Under the pieces are notes generated by a model. It did no database searches. It was not told the DNA's origin and saw nothing but the letters and a program-made list of their open reading frames with translations. From Azoarcus sp. (GTDB lineage: Bacteria > Pseudomonadota > Gammaproteobacteria > Burkholderiales > Rhodocyclaceae): a stretch of DNA of 10,435 nucleotides. The first letter of the stretch is position 1. Each line of letters begins with the position of its first letter. The DNA lies in the NCBI GenBank assembly GCA_031282905.1, contig JAITCV010000178.1:1-10435 (forward strand), in the 5' to 3' direction. Shown piece after piece: positions 1 to 6,025 of the stretch. The position numbers and the translations under genes were made by a program.

Positions 1-485
1 TAGTGATTCATGGCCGAGGGGAAAATCCGGTCCAAAAAATAGGGATAGTGACTGTTGCGGGGGCTTTGTTCGTCCTTGAGCGTCGGCTGGTGTTCCTCGC
101 CGAACACGGAACAGGAACCCGTCAGGATCACGTGTTGCACGCTGTTTTCCCGGCAGGCGGCGAGCACGTTTTCCGTTCCGCGCACATTGATGGCAAAAAA
201 CCGCTCGCGGCTGCCCCAGTCCTTCACCAGCGCGGCATTGTGGATGACGACCTCCGCGCCCTGAAAGGCGGCGCAGAGGGCGGGCAGATCGCTCACGTCG
301 AGCGCGCGACTGTCCGGGGCGCGAATCTCCACGCCGTTTTCCCGGAACAGGGCGGTGATGTGGCTGCCAATGAAACCGTTGCAGTCGGTGATGACGACGT
401 GGAGCGGAATGACCAGGCGATTGAAGCGTCCCTCGCCGCGCGCGTGCGCGACATAGGAAGGCAGCGCGGCATTGAGTCCGCCCAT
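1..485 (-). CDS. NAD-dependent epimerase/dehydratase (extended SDR), 3' end off the window
   Basis: The minus-strand frame reads a Rossmann nucleotide-binding start, HVVITDCNGFIGSHI (about 357-401), matching the GxxGxxG pattern with the first Gly replaced by Cys-Asn. It is followed by the acidic turn APDSRALDVSDL, then VVIHNAAL, FFAINVRGTENVLAAC and HVILTGSCSVFGE, the usual order in extended short-chain dehydrogenases. The frame stays open to base 1, so the C-terminal half, including any YxxxK motif, is outside the window. Extended SDRs act on nucleotide sugars, sterol-like or polyketide-like substrates; the substrate cannot be told here. The start is uncertain. The only ATG in this frame is at 483-485, inside a ketosynthase-like segment, while the SDR fold itself begins near 416. 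A CTG at 414-416 with GAGGGA 11 bases upstream is an alternative. The family call is firm, the start is not. Confidence 0.75.
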   Translation of the reverse strand, partial: MGGLNAALPSYVAHARGEGRFNRLVIPLHVVITDCNGFIGSHITALFRENGVEIRAPDSRALDVSDLPALCAAFQGAEVVIHNAALVKDWGSRERFFAINVRGTENVLAACRENSVQHVILTGSCSVFGEEHQPTLKDEQSPRNSHYPYFLDRIFPSAMNH

Positions 486-707
486 GCCCACGCCCAGCAC
501 CACGCCGCCGCCGCACAGGTCTGCCAGCCCTGCGTCATCCAGGGCCAGCGTGGCGCATTCCAGCGCAATCTGGAGGAAGACATCGAGGCTCCTGTCCGGC
601 TCGGCGAATTCCGGCGCGGGGACGAAGAAACGGCTCTTGAAACGGTAATGCCGCTCGTATTCGGGCGGGATGGGTTTGAGCAGGGTTTCCTTTGTTAGAA
701 TCCTCCC
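402..707 (-). pseudogene. Beta-ketoacyl synthase N-terminal fragment, fused in frame to the epimerase
   Basis: Upstream of and in frame with the epimerase, the minus strand encodes ERHYRFKSRFFVPAPEF, then LDVFLQIALECATLALDDAG and VVLGVGMGGLNAALPSY, ending near NRLVIPL. This matches the part of a FabF/KAS-type ketosynthase from about residue 40 to 135, including the helix before the GxGxGG turn. The first roughly 45 residues and everything from the catalytic-Cys region on are missing. The frame is closed by TGA at 711-713. Between that stop and the GTG codons near 500 there is no ATG, GTG or TTG, only ATT and CTG, so normal translation of this part is doubtful. The simplest reading is a remnant left by a recombination that joined a broken ketosynthase gene to an epimerase. 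A genuine fusion protein using a non-canonical start cannot be excluded. It cannot catalyse condensation without the Cys-His-His set. Confidence 0.6.
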
Positions 708-729
708 TGTTCAACAACGAGGCAGACCC

Positions 730-915
730 ATGGCGCCATACGAATCCGAATACACCTGTTTCATGCGTGAATGGCTGGAAAATCATCCCGAACAGCGCGA
801 GGAACAGCAGAAAGGCCGCGCATTGTGGTGGGACAAGCCGCAGGATGCCGAGACGCGGCGAAATTTCGACGCGGCGCGCGTGCAGGTCAACGTCCGCCGC
901 GACGTCCAGCCTTGA
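730..915 (+). CDS. DUF3460 family small protein
   Basis: A 61-residue protein beginning MAPYESEYTCFMREWLENHP and containing GRALWWDKPQD followed by an arginine-rich tail. The short YES-x-(F/Y)-T start, the charged helix and the GRALLWDKP-like motif match DUF3460, a family of about 60 residues known to me from Betaproteobacteria and without an assigned function. The start at 730 is preferred over the upstream ATG at 670 because GAGG at 719-722 sits seven bases before it and because the family begins exactly here. No signal peptide or membrane segment is visible. Its stop (913-915) overlaps or nearly abuts the start of the following exonuclease, so the two are probably co-transcribed. Confidence 0.85.
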   Translation: MAPYESEYTCFMREWLENHPEQREEQQKGRALWWDKPQDAETRRNFDAARVQVNVRRDVQP

Positions 916-917
916 CC

Positions 918-1565
918 GTGGCATTGTGTCTGCCGACACGGCTGGCTTTTGTCGATATCGAGACCACGGGCGCGCGGCCGACGTGCGATGCCATCACGGA
1001 GATCGCCATCATCCGGATCGAGGATGGCGTCGAGACAGCGCGCTGGCAAAGCCTGATTCATCCCGGACGTCGGATTCCTCCCTGGATCGTCCATCTCATC
1101 GGCATTACCGACGCCATGGTCGCGGATGCGCCGCCGTTTGCCGAGGTGGCCGATACGGTGGCCACGCTGCTCGCCGGTTGCGTGTTCGTCGCCCATAACG
1201 TCCGTTTCGATCATGTTTTCCTGCGCAATGCCTTTGCCGCACTCGAACATGGCGAGATTTCGGCAATGGATGACGAAGTCGCGCCAATGAATTCACCGAT
1301 GTTGTGCACGCTCAGACTTGCCCGCGCGCTCTACCCCGGTTATCGCCACCATGGACTCGATGCCTTGATCGCGCGTCATGGCCTTGCCTGCGCTGCCCGC
1401 CATCGCGCCATGGGCGATGCCGACGCGATCTGGCAATTCGTGCAATTGGCCGCCCGCGATCATTCCGAGGCGATCATGCAGGCGGCGCTCAGACGAGCGA
1501 TGGACAGTGGCGCGGAGAAGAAACGGCGGCAGCGCGTGTTGCGCCTCGCAGGTGTCCGTCCATGA
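918..1565 (+). CDS. DnaQ-like DEDDh 3'-5' exonuclease
   Basis: A 215-residue exonuclease of the DnaQ/RNase T superfamily, which removes nucleotides from 3' ends using two metal ions. Motif Exo I is FVDIETTG (Asp13, Glu15). Exo II is VAHNVRFD (Asp98). Exo III is the DEDDh form, HRAMGD (His162, Asp167). All four acidic residues and the histidine are present, so it should be active. There is no GIY-YIG or polymerase extension, which some relatives carry. The start is chosen as GTG 918, giving a short lead before the first strand; TTG at 912, overlapping the DUF3460 stop, is in frame and equally possible. No strong Shine-Dalgarno is seen, which fits translational coupling. It could be a proofreading subunit paralogue or an oligonucleotide-processing nuclease. 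Confidence 0.85.
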   Translation: MALCLPTRLAFVDIETTGARPTCDAITEIAIIRIEDGVETARWQSLIHPGRRIPPWIVHLIGITDAMVADAPPFAEVADTVATLLAGCVFVAHNVRFDHVFLRNAFAALEHGEISAMDDEVAPMNSPMLCTLRLARALYPGYRHHGLDALIARHGLACAARHRAMGDADAIWQFVQLAARDHSEAIMQAALRRAMDSGAEKKRRQRVLRLAGVRP

Positions 1566-1572
1566 TGAAAGC

Positions 1573-1794
1573 ATGAATACGGCCCAGCCCGATTGCTACC
1601 GTTGTGCGGCTTTTTTCATTACCCATGACCCCGCGATGCCTTACGGTTGTCGCGCAATGGGGTTTCACAGCCGCCGCCTTCCCGCCGCCGAAGTGCGCGA
1701 CGCTTCGGGCGAAACTTGCTTGGCGTTCAAGCCCAAACCGGCGTCCAGGCCGGTTCTCAGCCCTTGCCAAGGTGGGCGCGATTCACTCGCTTGA
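1573..1794 (+). CDS. Small four-cysteine conserved protein, possible metal binder
   Basis: A 73-residue protein starting MNTAQPDCYRCAAFFITHDP, then YGCRAMGFHSRRLP and GETCLAFKPKP. The cysteines sit as CxxC, then single Cys before RAMGF and before LAFKPK, a spacing seen in a widespread family of small proteins of unknown role that are sometimes labelled uracil-DNA glycosylase in databases without clear support. Four conserved cysteines suggest zinc or iron binding; this is inference. It starts seven bases after the exonuclease stop, so it probably belongs to the same transcript. The last 38 bases overlap the 3' end of the convergent alanine racemase gene. The C-terminal 15 or so residues after the KPKP stretch look unconserved. 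No good ribosome site is visible, so coupling to the upstream gene is likely. Confidence 0.65.
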   Translation: MNTAQPDCYRCAAFFITHDPAMPYGCRAMGFHSRRLPAAEVRDASGETCLAFKPKPASRPVLSPCQGGRDSLA

Positions 1795-2824
1795 CGTTGC
1801 ACAACAATTCATAGGAAATCGTCCCGGCGGCGGCGGCGACCTGGTTGACAGGAACATGCAATCCCCATAATTCGACCGTGCTGCCGATATTTGCATTCGG
1901 CAAATCGGTGATATCGACGGTCAACATGTCCATCGATACCCTGCCGATCAGGGCGGTGAGTTGCCTGTCGACCGCTACCAGCGTGCCGTCGGGGGCGCTG
2001 CGCGGGTAGCCGTCGGCATAACCCATGGCGACCAGCCCGACCCGGGTCGGGCGCGAGGTGACGAAACGCGCGCCGTAGCCCAAGGGTTCGTTGATTCCAA
2101 GCTCGCGCACCGCCACGATCTTGCTCTCCAGCGTCATCACGGGGCTCAGGCCGTGATGCCCGCCGGGCAGCGGGTCGGCGCCGTAGAGCATGATGCCGGG
2201 GCGCGCCCAGTCGCGCCGGGCATGGGGCCAGGCGAGGATCGCAGCGGAATTGGCGAGGCTGCGCTCGCCGGGCAGGTTCTTGGTGGCTTCCTCGAAACGC
2301 AGGATTTGTTCGGTGGTGGCGGGGTCGTGCGGCTCGTCGGCACGGGCGAAGTGGCTCATGAACGCGCAGTGCTTCACCTTGCCGCTGGCAATCAGCCGCT
2401 GCCAGGCGGTGCGTACCGCCGCGGGCGGAAAACCCGCGCGGTTCATGCCGCTATTGACCTTGATCCAGATCCGCAGGGGGGCGGACAAGTTGGTTTTTTC
2501 GATCATCGCGATCTGCGCGGGGTGGTGAACCACGGGCCATAGATTGTGCTTGACCATCGCGAGCAATTCGCTGGTGTCGAACGCGCCTTCGAGCACCAGA
2601 ATGGGGTTGGCGATGCCTGCCGCGCGCAGTTTCAGCGCCTCGCCGACGAATGCCACCGCGAAACCGTCCGCATGATGGGCGAGCGCCTGGGCACACAGGG
2701 TTGCGCCGTGGCCATAGGCATTGGCCTTGAGTACGGCAAAGGCGCGCCCGCCATGTTGTTCGTGGGCGAGGCGGTAGTTGTGACGCAGGGCGTCGAGGTC
2801 GATCAGGGCACGGGCGGGACGCAT
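1757..2824 (-). CDS. alr: Alanine racemase
   Basis: A 355-residue PLP enzyme that interconverts L- and D-alanine for peptidoglycan precursors in the cytoplasm. The PLP lysine is Lys33 in AVLKANAYGHGA. The second catalytic residue, a tyrosine of the opposite subunit, is about residue 250 in EPLGYGARF. MGYADGYPR and the GRVSMDM segment of the C-terminal beta domain are also present. The length is normal for the family. I place the start at the ATG at 2822-2824 (MRPARALIDLDALRHN), where homologues begin. The frame extends to an ATG at 2894-2896, adding 24 residues (MPSIALSRR...) that do not look conserved; neither start has a strong ribosome site. The gene converges on the small cysteine protein, overlapping by 38 bases, and is divergent from the halogenase operon. 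Confidence 0.95.
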   Translation of the reverse strand: MRPARALIDLDALRHNYRLAHEQHGGRAFAVLKANAYGHGATLCAQALAHHADGFAVAFVGEALKLRAAGIANPILVLEGAFDTSELLAMVKHNLWPVVHHPAQIAMIEKTNLSAPLRIWIKVNSGMNRAGFPPAAVRTAWQRLIASGKVKHCAFMSHFARADEPHDPATTEQILRFEEATKNLPGERSLANSAAILAWPHARRDWARPGIMLYGADPLPGGHHGLSPVMTLESKIVAVRELGINEPLGYGARFVTSRPTRVGLVAMGYADGYPRSAPDGTLVAVDRQLTALIGRVSMDMLTVDITDLPNANIGSTVELWGLHVPVNQVAAAAGTISYELLCNVKRVNRAHLGKG

Positions 2825-2895
2825 GGCAATGGTTTGAAAGGCCGGGCAATGGGCATAATGGTGCGCTGTTCGGCGTGACAGGGCAATCGACGGCA

Positions 2896-2925
2896 TTTCC
2901 GTGGACGAGGGGGCTACGGTATAGT
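2896..2925 (+). promoter_or_regulatory. Candidate sigma-70 promoter for the halogenase operon
   Basis: A -10-like TATAGT (2920-2925) lies 18 bases after a -35-like TTTCCG (2896-2901), about 50 bases before the first start codon of the five-gene run. The -35 match is weak, so the call rests mostly on the -10 and on its place in the short divergent gap between alr and the halogenase gene. No operator-like palindrome is evident. Confidence 0.4.
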
Positions 2926-2960
2926 CCGCGTTTTATGCTCATGCCGGGTCGGCGGCAGCC

Positions 2961-2966
2961 AGAGGA
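2961..2966 (+). promoter_or_regulatory. Ribosome binding site deciding the halogenase start
   Basis: AGAGGA lies five and eight bases before the second and third of three consecutive ATG codons (2969, 2972, 2975). It supports initiation here rather than at the internal ATG at 3062, which matches the family start but has no comparable site at proper spacing. Confidence 0.6.
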
Positions 2967-2974
2967 CGATGATG

Positions 2975-4399
2975 ATGGACACGAATGCGGATGGGACGGA
3001 AGTACAGGCGAAAAAGTCTGGAAACATCGAGGCTGGAAACAGTAGGGTCAACAGCATCGACATGACGGCAACGCCTTGTGACGTGCTGGTGATCGGCGGT
3101 GGCCCGGCGGGCACGACCGCGGCGAGTTTCTTGGCGGAAAAGGGACACCGGGTCGTGTTGCTGGAAAAAGACCATCATCCGCGTTTCCACATTGGCGAAT
3201 CGCTCCTGCCCGGCAATCTCGCCTTGTTCGACCGCTTGGGCGTGGGCGAGCAAGTCCGCGCGATCGGCGTGCGCAAATATGCCGCCGAGTTCATTTCTCC
3301 GCAGCATGGCAACAAGCTGCAACGTTTCAGCTTCGCCGAGGCGTGGGAAAAGAACATGCCTTACGCCTATCACGTGCGCCGCGCCGAATTCGACGAGATC
3401 CTGATCAGGAATACGGCGAAAAAAGGCGTGGAGGTCATCGAGGGCTGCCGGGTGAAGGCGGTGGATTTCCACGCCGACGGCGCGACAGTCGAAGCGGCAT
3501 ACGAAGATGGTCGCCATGCCTATTGGACGGCAAAATATGTGATCGACGCTTCGGGGCGCGATACCTTCATCGCCAACCAGATGCGGGCCAAGCACCGCAA
3601 TCCCAAACACAACAGTTCGTCGTTTTATGCCCATTTCGCCAATACCGAGCGCCACCCCGGCCCGGCGGAGGGCAATATCAGCATCTATTGGTTCGAATAT
3701 GGCTGGTTCTGGTTCATTCCGCTCGCGGGGGATGCCACCAGTGTCGGCGCGGTAGTCTGGCCGCATTACATGAAAGAACGCAATGGCCGTGATCTGGAGC
3801 AGTTCCTGGATGACACCATCGCTTTGTGTCCGCCGCTGGTGGCGCGGATGAAAAACGCGAAACGGCTGACGAAGGTGGAGGCGACCGGCAATTTCTCCTA
3901 CGCCACCGACCACACCCACGGTTCGCGTTACCTGTTGATCGGGGATGCCTATGCCTTCATCGACCCGGTATTTTCTTCCGGTGTGCTGCTGGCCATGCGC
4001 GGCGGCGTGTTCGGTGCGGAGGCGGTCGATGCCTGCCTGCGCCAGCCGACGCGCGCCGCGCGCGCGCTGGAGAAATTCGACCGCCAGTTGCGCCATGGTC
4101 CGCGCGTGTTCTCGTGGTTCATCTATCGCATGACCAGCCCGACCATGCGCGATCTGTTCATGGGGCCGCGCAATTACTTTCGCATGAAGGAGGCGCTGAT
4201 TGCCCTGCTGGCCGGGGACATCTATCGCAAGCCGCTGAAATTCTGGCTGTCATTGCTCTCCTTCCAGGTGGTTTATTACACTTCCGCGCTCACGCATTTG
4301 TCCCGCACCTGGATGGCGATGAAAAAGCGACGGCACAATATCCAGCCGGTGCTGGATGAAGAAATCGATGGACCAGCGAATGCGATGATCGAAAAATGA
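2975..4399 (+). CDS. Flavin-dependent halogenase-like FAD oxidoreductase
   Basis: A 474-residue protein of the tryptophan-halogenase-like flavoprotein family. It has the FAD motif VIGGGPAG (residues 39-46), FHIGESLLP (71-79) and the second FAD motif GDAYAFIDPVFSSGV. Two halogenase marks are present. WFWFIP (244-249) fits WxWxIP. Lys101 in RKYAAEF falls where phenol-type halogenases carry the active-site lysine (FxxKxGA-like, with Ala for Gly). Such enzymes use reduced flavin, oxygen and halide to chlorinate or brominate aromatic, often carrier-bound, substrates; related proteins act only as oxidoreductases, so halogenation is inferred. The first 29 residues, before MTATPCDVLVIGG, are polar and outside the family core; start 3062 is the alternative. 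The stop overlaps the next ATG as ATGA, showing coupling to the outer-membrane protein gene. Confidence 0.8.
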   Translation: MDTNADGTEVQAKKSGNIEAGNSRVNSIDMTATPCDVLVIGGGPAGTTAASFLAEKGHRVVLLEKDHHPRFHIGESLLPGNLALFDRLGVGEQVRAIGVRKYAAEFISPQHGNKLQRFSFAEAWEKNMPYAYHVRRAEFDEILIRNTAKKGVEVIEGCRVKAVDFHADGATVEAAYEDGRHAYWTAKYVIDASGRDTFIANQMRAKHRNPKHNSSSFYAHFANTERHPGPAEGNISIYWFEYGWFWFIPLAGDATSVGAVVWPHYMKERNGRDLEQFLDDTIALCPPLVARMKNAKRLTKVEATGNFSYATDHTHGSRYLLIGDAYAFIDPVFSSGVLLAMRGGVFGAEAVDACLRQPTRAARALEKFDRQLRHGPRVFSWFIYRMTSPTMRDLFMGPRNYFRMKEALIALLAGDIYRKPLKFWLSLLSFQVVYYTSALTHLSRTWMAMKKRRHNIQPVLDEEIDGPANAMIEK

Positions 4400-5238
4400 A
4401 GAAATCTCTTGTCACCACCCTTGAAATCATCATGTCGTCCTGGCTTGCCTGCCTGGCGTCCCCGGCATGGGCGCAGGAGAAACCCTTGTGGGAACTGGGG
4501 TTGGGCGTGGGCGGGGTGAGTTTCCCCGAATATCGCGGTTCGGATCGCCAGCGTACCCATGCCCTCGCGGTGCCCTATTTCATCTATCGCGGCGAAATCT
4601 TCAAGGCCGACCGTGATGGCGTGCGCAGCGTGTTCTTCGACAGCGACCGCGTCCAGCTCAACCTCAGCCTCGCCGCCTCGCTGCCGGTCGACAGTTCCGA
4701 CCATGGCCCGCGCCGGGGCATGCCCGACCTCAAGCCCACGGTTGAAATCGGCCCCTCGCTCGAATTCAACCTGTGGCGCGACGACAGTCGTCAGGCTCGG
4801 GTCGACCTGCGCCTGCCGGTGCGCGCCGCCTATACCGTCAAGGGGCCGGTCAAGCATGTCGGCGTCACCTTCACCCCGTTCCTCAACCTCGACATCGACC
4901 CCTTCGGCCATTCGGGCTGGAACCTCGGGGTCATGGCCGGGCCGATCTACGCCAATGCCCGCCAGCACAAATATTTCTACGACGTCGACGAACGCTACGC
5001 CTTGCCCGACCGTCCAGCCTGGCGCAGTTCGGGCGGTTATTCCGGTACCCAGTTCATCACCGCGCTCTCCAAGCGTTTCGACCGTTACTGGGTCGGCAGT
5101 TTCGTGCGTTTCGACACCCTGCAGGGCGCCGCCTTCGCGGGCAGCCCGCTCGTCGAGAGAAAACGCGCCTGGGCGGCTGGCGTGGCGATTGCCTGGGTGC
5201 TCGGCGAATCATCCACCACTGTGGCGGCGGATGACTGA
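4396..5238 (+). CDS. MipA/OmpV family outer-membrane protein
   Basis: A 280-residue exported beta-barrel protein. The N-terminus MKKSLVTTLEIIMSSWLACL followed by ASPAWA-QE looks like a Sec signal peptide cut after Ala26. The mature part starts ELGLGVGGVSFPEYRGS and continues with alternating aromatic and polar strands such as LAVPYFIYRG, FNLWRDD and GWNLGVMAGPIYA, typical of the MipA/OmpV family. E. coli MipA binds the lytic transglycosylase MltA and PBP1B; other members are porin-like. In this operon it may serve envelope display or export of the product; that is inference. It starts within the halogenase stop (ATGA at 4396-4399) and its own end overlaps the acyltransferase start by eight bases. 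The predicted signal region contains a Glu at residue 10, so initiation at Met13 is also possible. Confidence 0.85.
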   Translation: MKKSLVTTLEIIMSSWLACLASPAWAQEKPLWELGLGVGGVSFPEYRGSDRQRTHALAVPYFIYRGEIFKADRDGVRSVFFDSDRVQLNLSLAASLPVDSSDHGPRRGMPDLKPTVEIGPSLEFNLWRDDSRQARVDLRLPVRAAYTVKGPVKHVGVTFTPFLNLDIDPFGHSGWNLGVMAGPIYANARQHKYFYDVDERYALPDRPAWRSSGGYSGTQFITALSKRFDRYWVGSFVRFDTLQGAAFAGSPLVERKRAWAAGVAIAWVLGESSTTVAADD

Positions 5239-6025
5239 TCCGCGCGCGCCTCGTCTGTCGGCGGCCTATGCCACGTTTTGCCTGTGGTTCGGTCTCGGCG
5301 CGTTGGGGGGCATCTGCCTGTTCTGGTCACTCGTCGCAACCTGCCTTCACCCTTTTGTCCCCGAGCGGCGCGGCGCGCGGCTGGGGCGGCGGGCGATCAA
5401 CGCCGGATTTCGTCTTTACTTGTGGCTGCTTGGCCTGACCGGCGCCTTTCGTTTCGACATCGGCGACATCGACGAGTTGGCGAACGCCGGGCCGCTGATC
5501 ATCGCCCCCAACCACCCTTGCCTGCTCGACGCAGTGATGGTGATCGGACGCCTGCCCAATATCGCCTGCGTGATGAAAGCCTCGCTGCTGAAAAACCTTT
5601 TCCTGGGCGGCGGCGCGCGCTTTGCGCGCTATATCGCCAATGACCGCCCCCTGCACATGGTTCATGCGGCCTGCGCGGCCCTGGCCGAAGGCGGACAAGT
5701 GCTGCTTTTTCCCGAGGGCACGCGCACCGTCTCCTATCCGGTCAATACCATTTTGCCCAGCGTGGCGCTGATCGCCAAAAAGGCGCGCGTGCCGGTGCAA
5801 ACCCTCGTCATCGAAACCGATTCGGCCTACCTCTCCAAGGGGTGGCCGCTTTTCCGCCGCCCGCCGATGCCGATTCATTTCCGCATTCGCCTGGGCCGCC
5901 GCTTCGAACCGCCCACGGACGCCAGTCGCCTGGCCGCTGAACTTGAAGCCTGTTTCGCGGCCGAGCTTGCCTGCGCCCGCCTTGTTCCACCGCAATTTCA
6001 ACCATGTCCACCCACGTCGTCCTGA
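5231..6025 (+). CDS. PlsC-type lysophospholipid acyltransferase (1-acylglycerol-3-phosphate acyltransferase family)
   Basis: A 264-residue LPLAT-superfamily acyltransferase. The catalytic HxxxxD motif is NHPCLLD (His95, Asp100) and the phosphate-binding motif is FPEGTRT (160-166). The N-terminus carries a long hydrophobic stretch (about residues 12-42) and a second one (RLYLWLLGLTGAF), placing it at the inner membrane. Family members transfer acyl groups from acyl-ACP or acyl-CoA to lysophosphatidate, ornithine lipids or pigment-like molecules. Inside this operon, away from core phospholipid genes, a specialised acceptor is more likely than bulk phospholipid; that is inference from context. 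The start overlaps the upstream stop by eight bases. The 3' end overlaps the start of the glycosyltransferase by 22 bases, so expression should be coupled both ways. The basic, proline-rich last 10 residues fall within that overlap. Confidence 0.9.
   Translation: MTDPRAPRLSAAYATFCLWFGLGALGGICLFWSLVATCLHPFVPERRGARLGRRAINAGFRLYLWLLGLTGAFRFDIGDIDELANAGPLIIAPNHPCLLDAVMVIGRLPNIACVMKASLLKNLFLGGGARFARYIANDRPLHMVHAACAALAEGGQVLLFPEGTRTVSYPVNTILPSVALIAKKARVPVQTLVIETDSAYLSKGWPLFRRPPMPIHFRIRLGRRFEPPTDASRLAAELEACFAAELACARLVPPQFQPCPPTSS

Noticed and set aside
3..698. 231-codon plus-strand open frame at the left edge
   Set aside because: The opposite strand carries coherent epimerase and ketosynthase motifs; this frame has none.
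2939..4096. 385-codon minus-strand open frame
   Set aside because: Antisense to the halogenase, Arg/His-rich with no family motif; a GC shadow.
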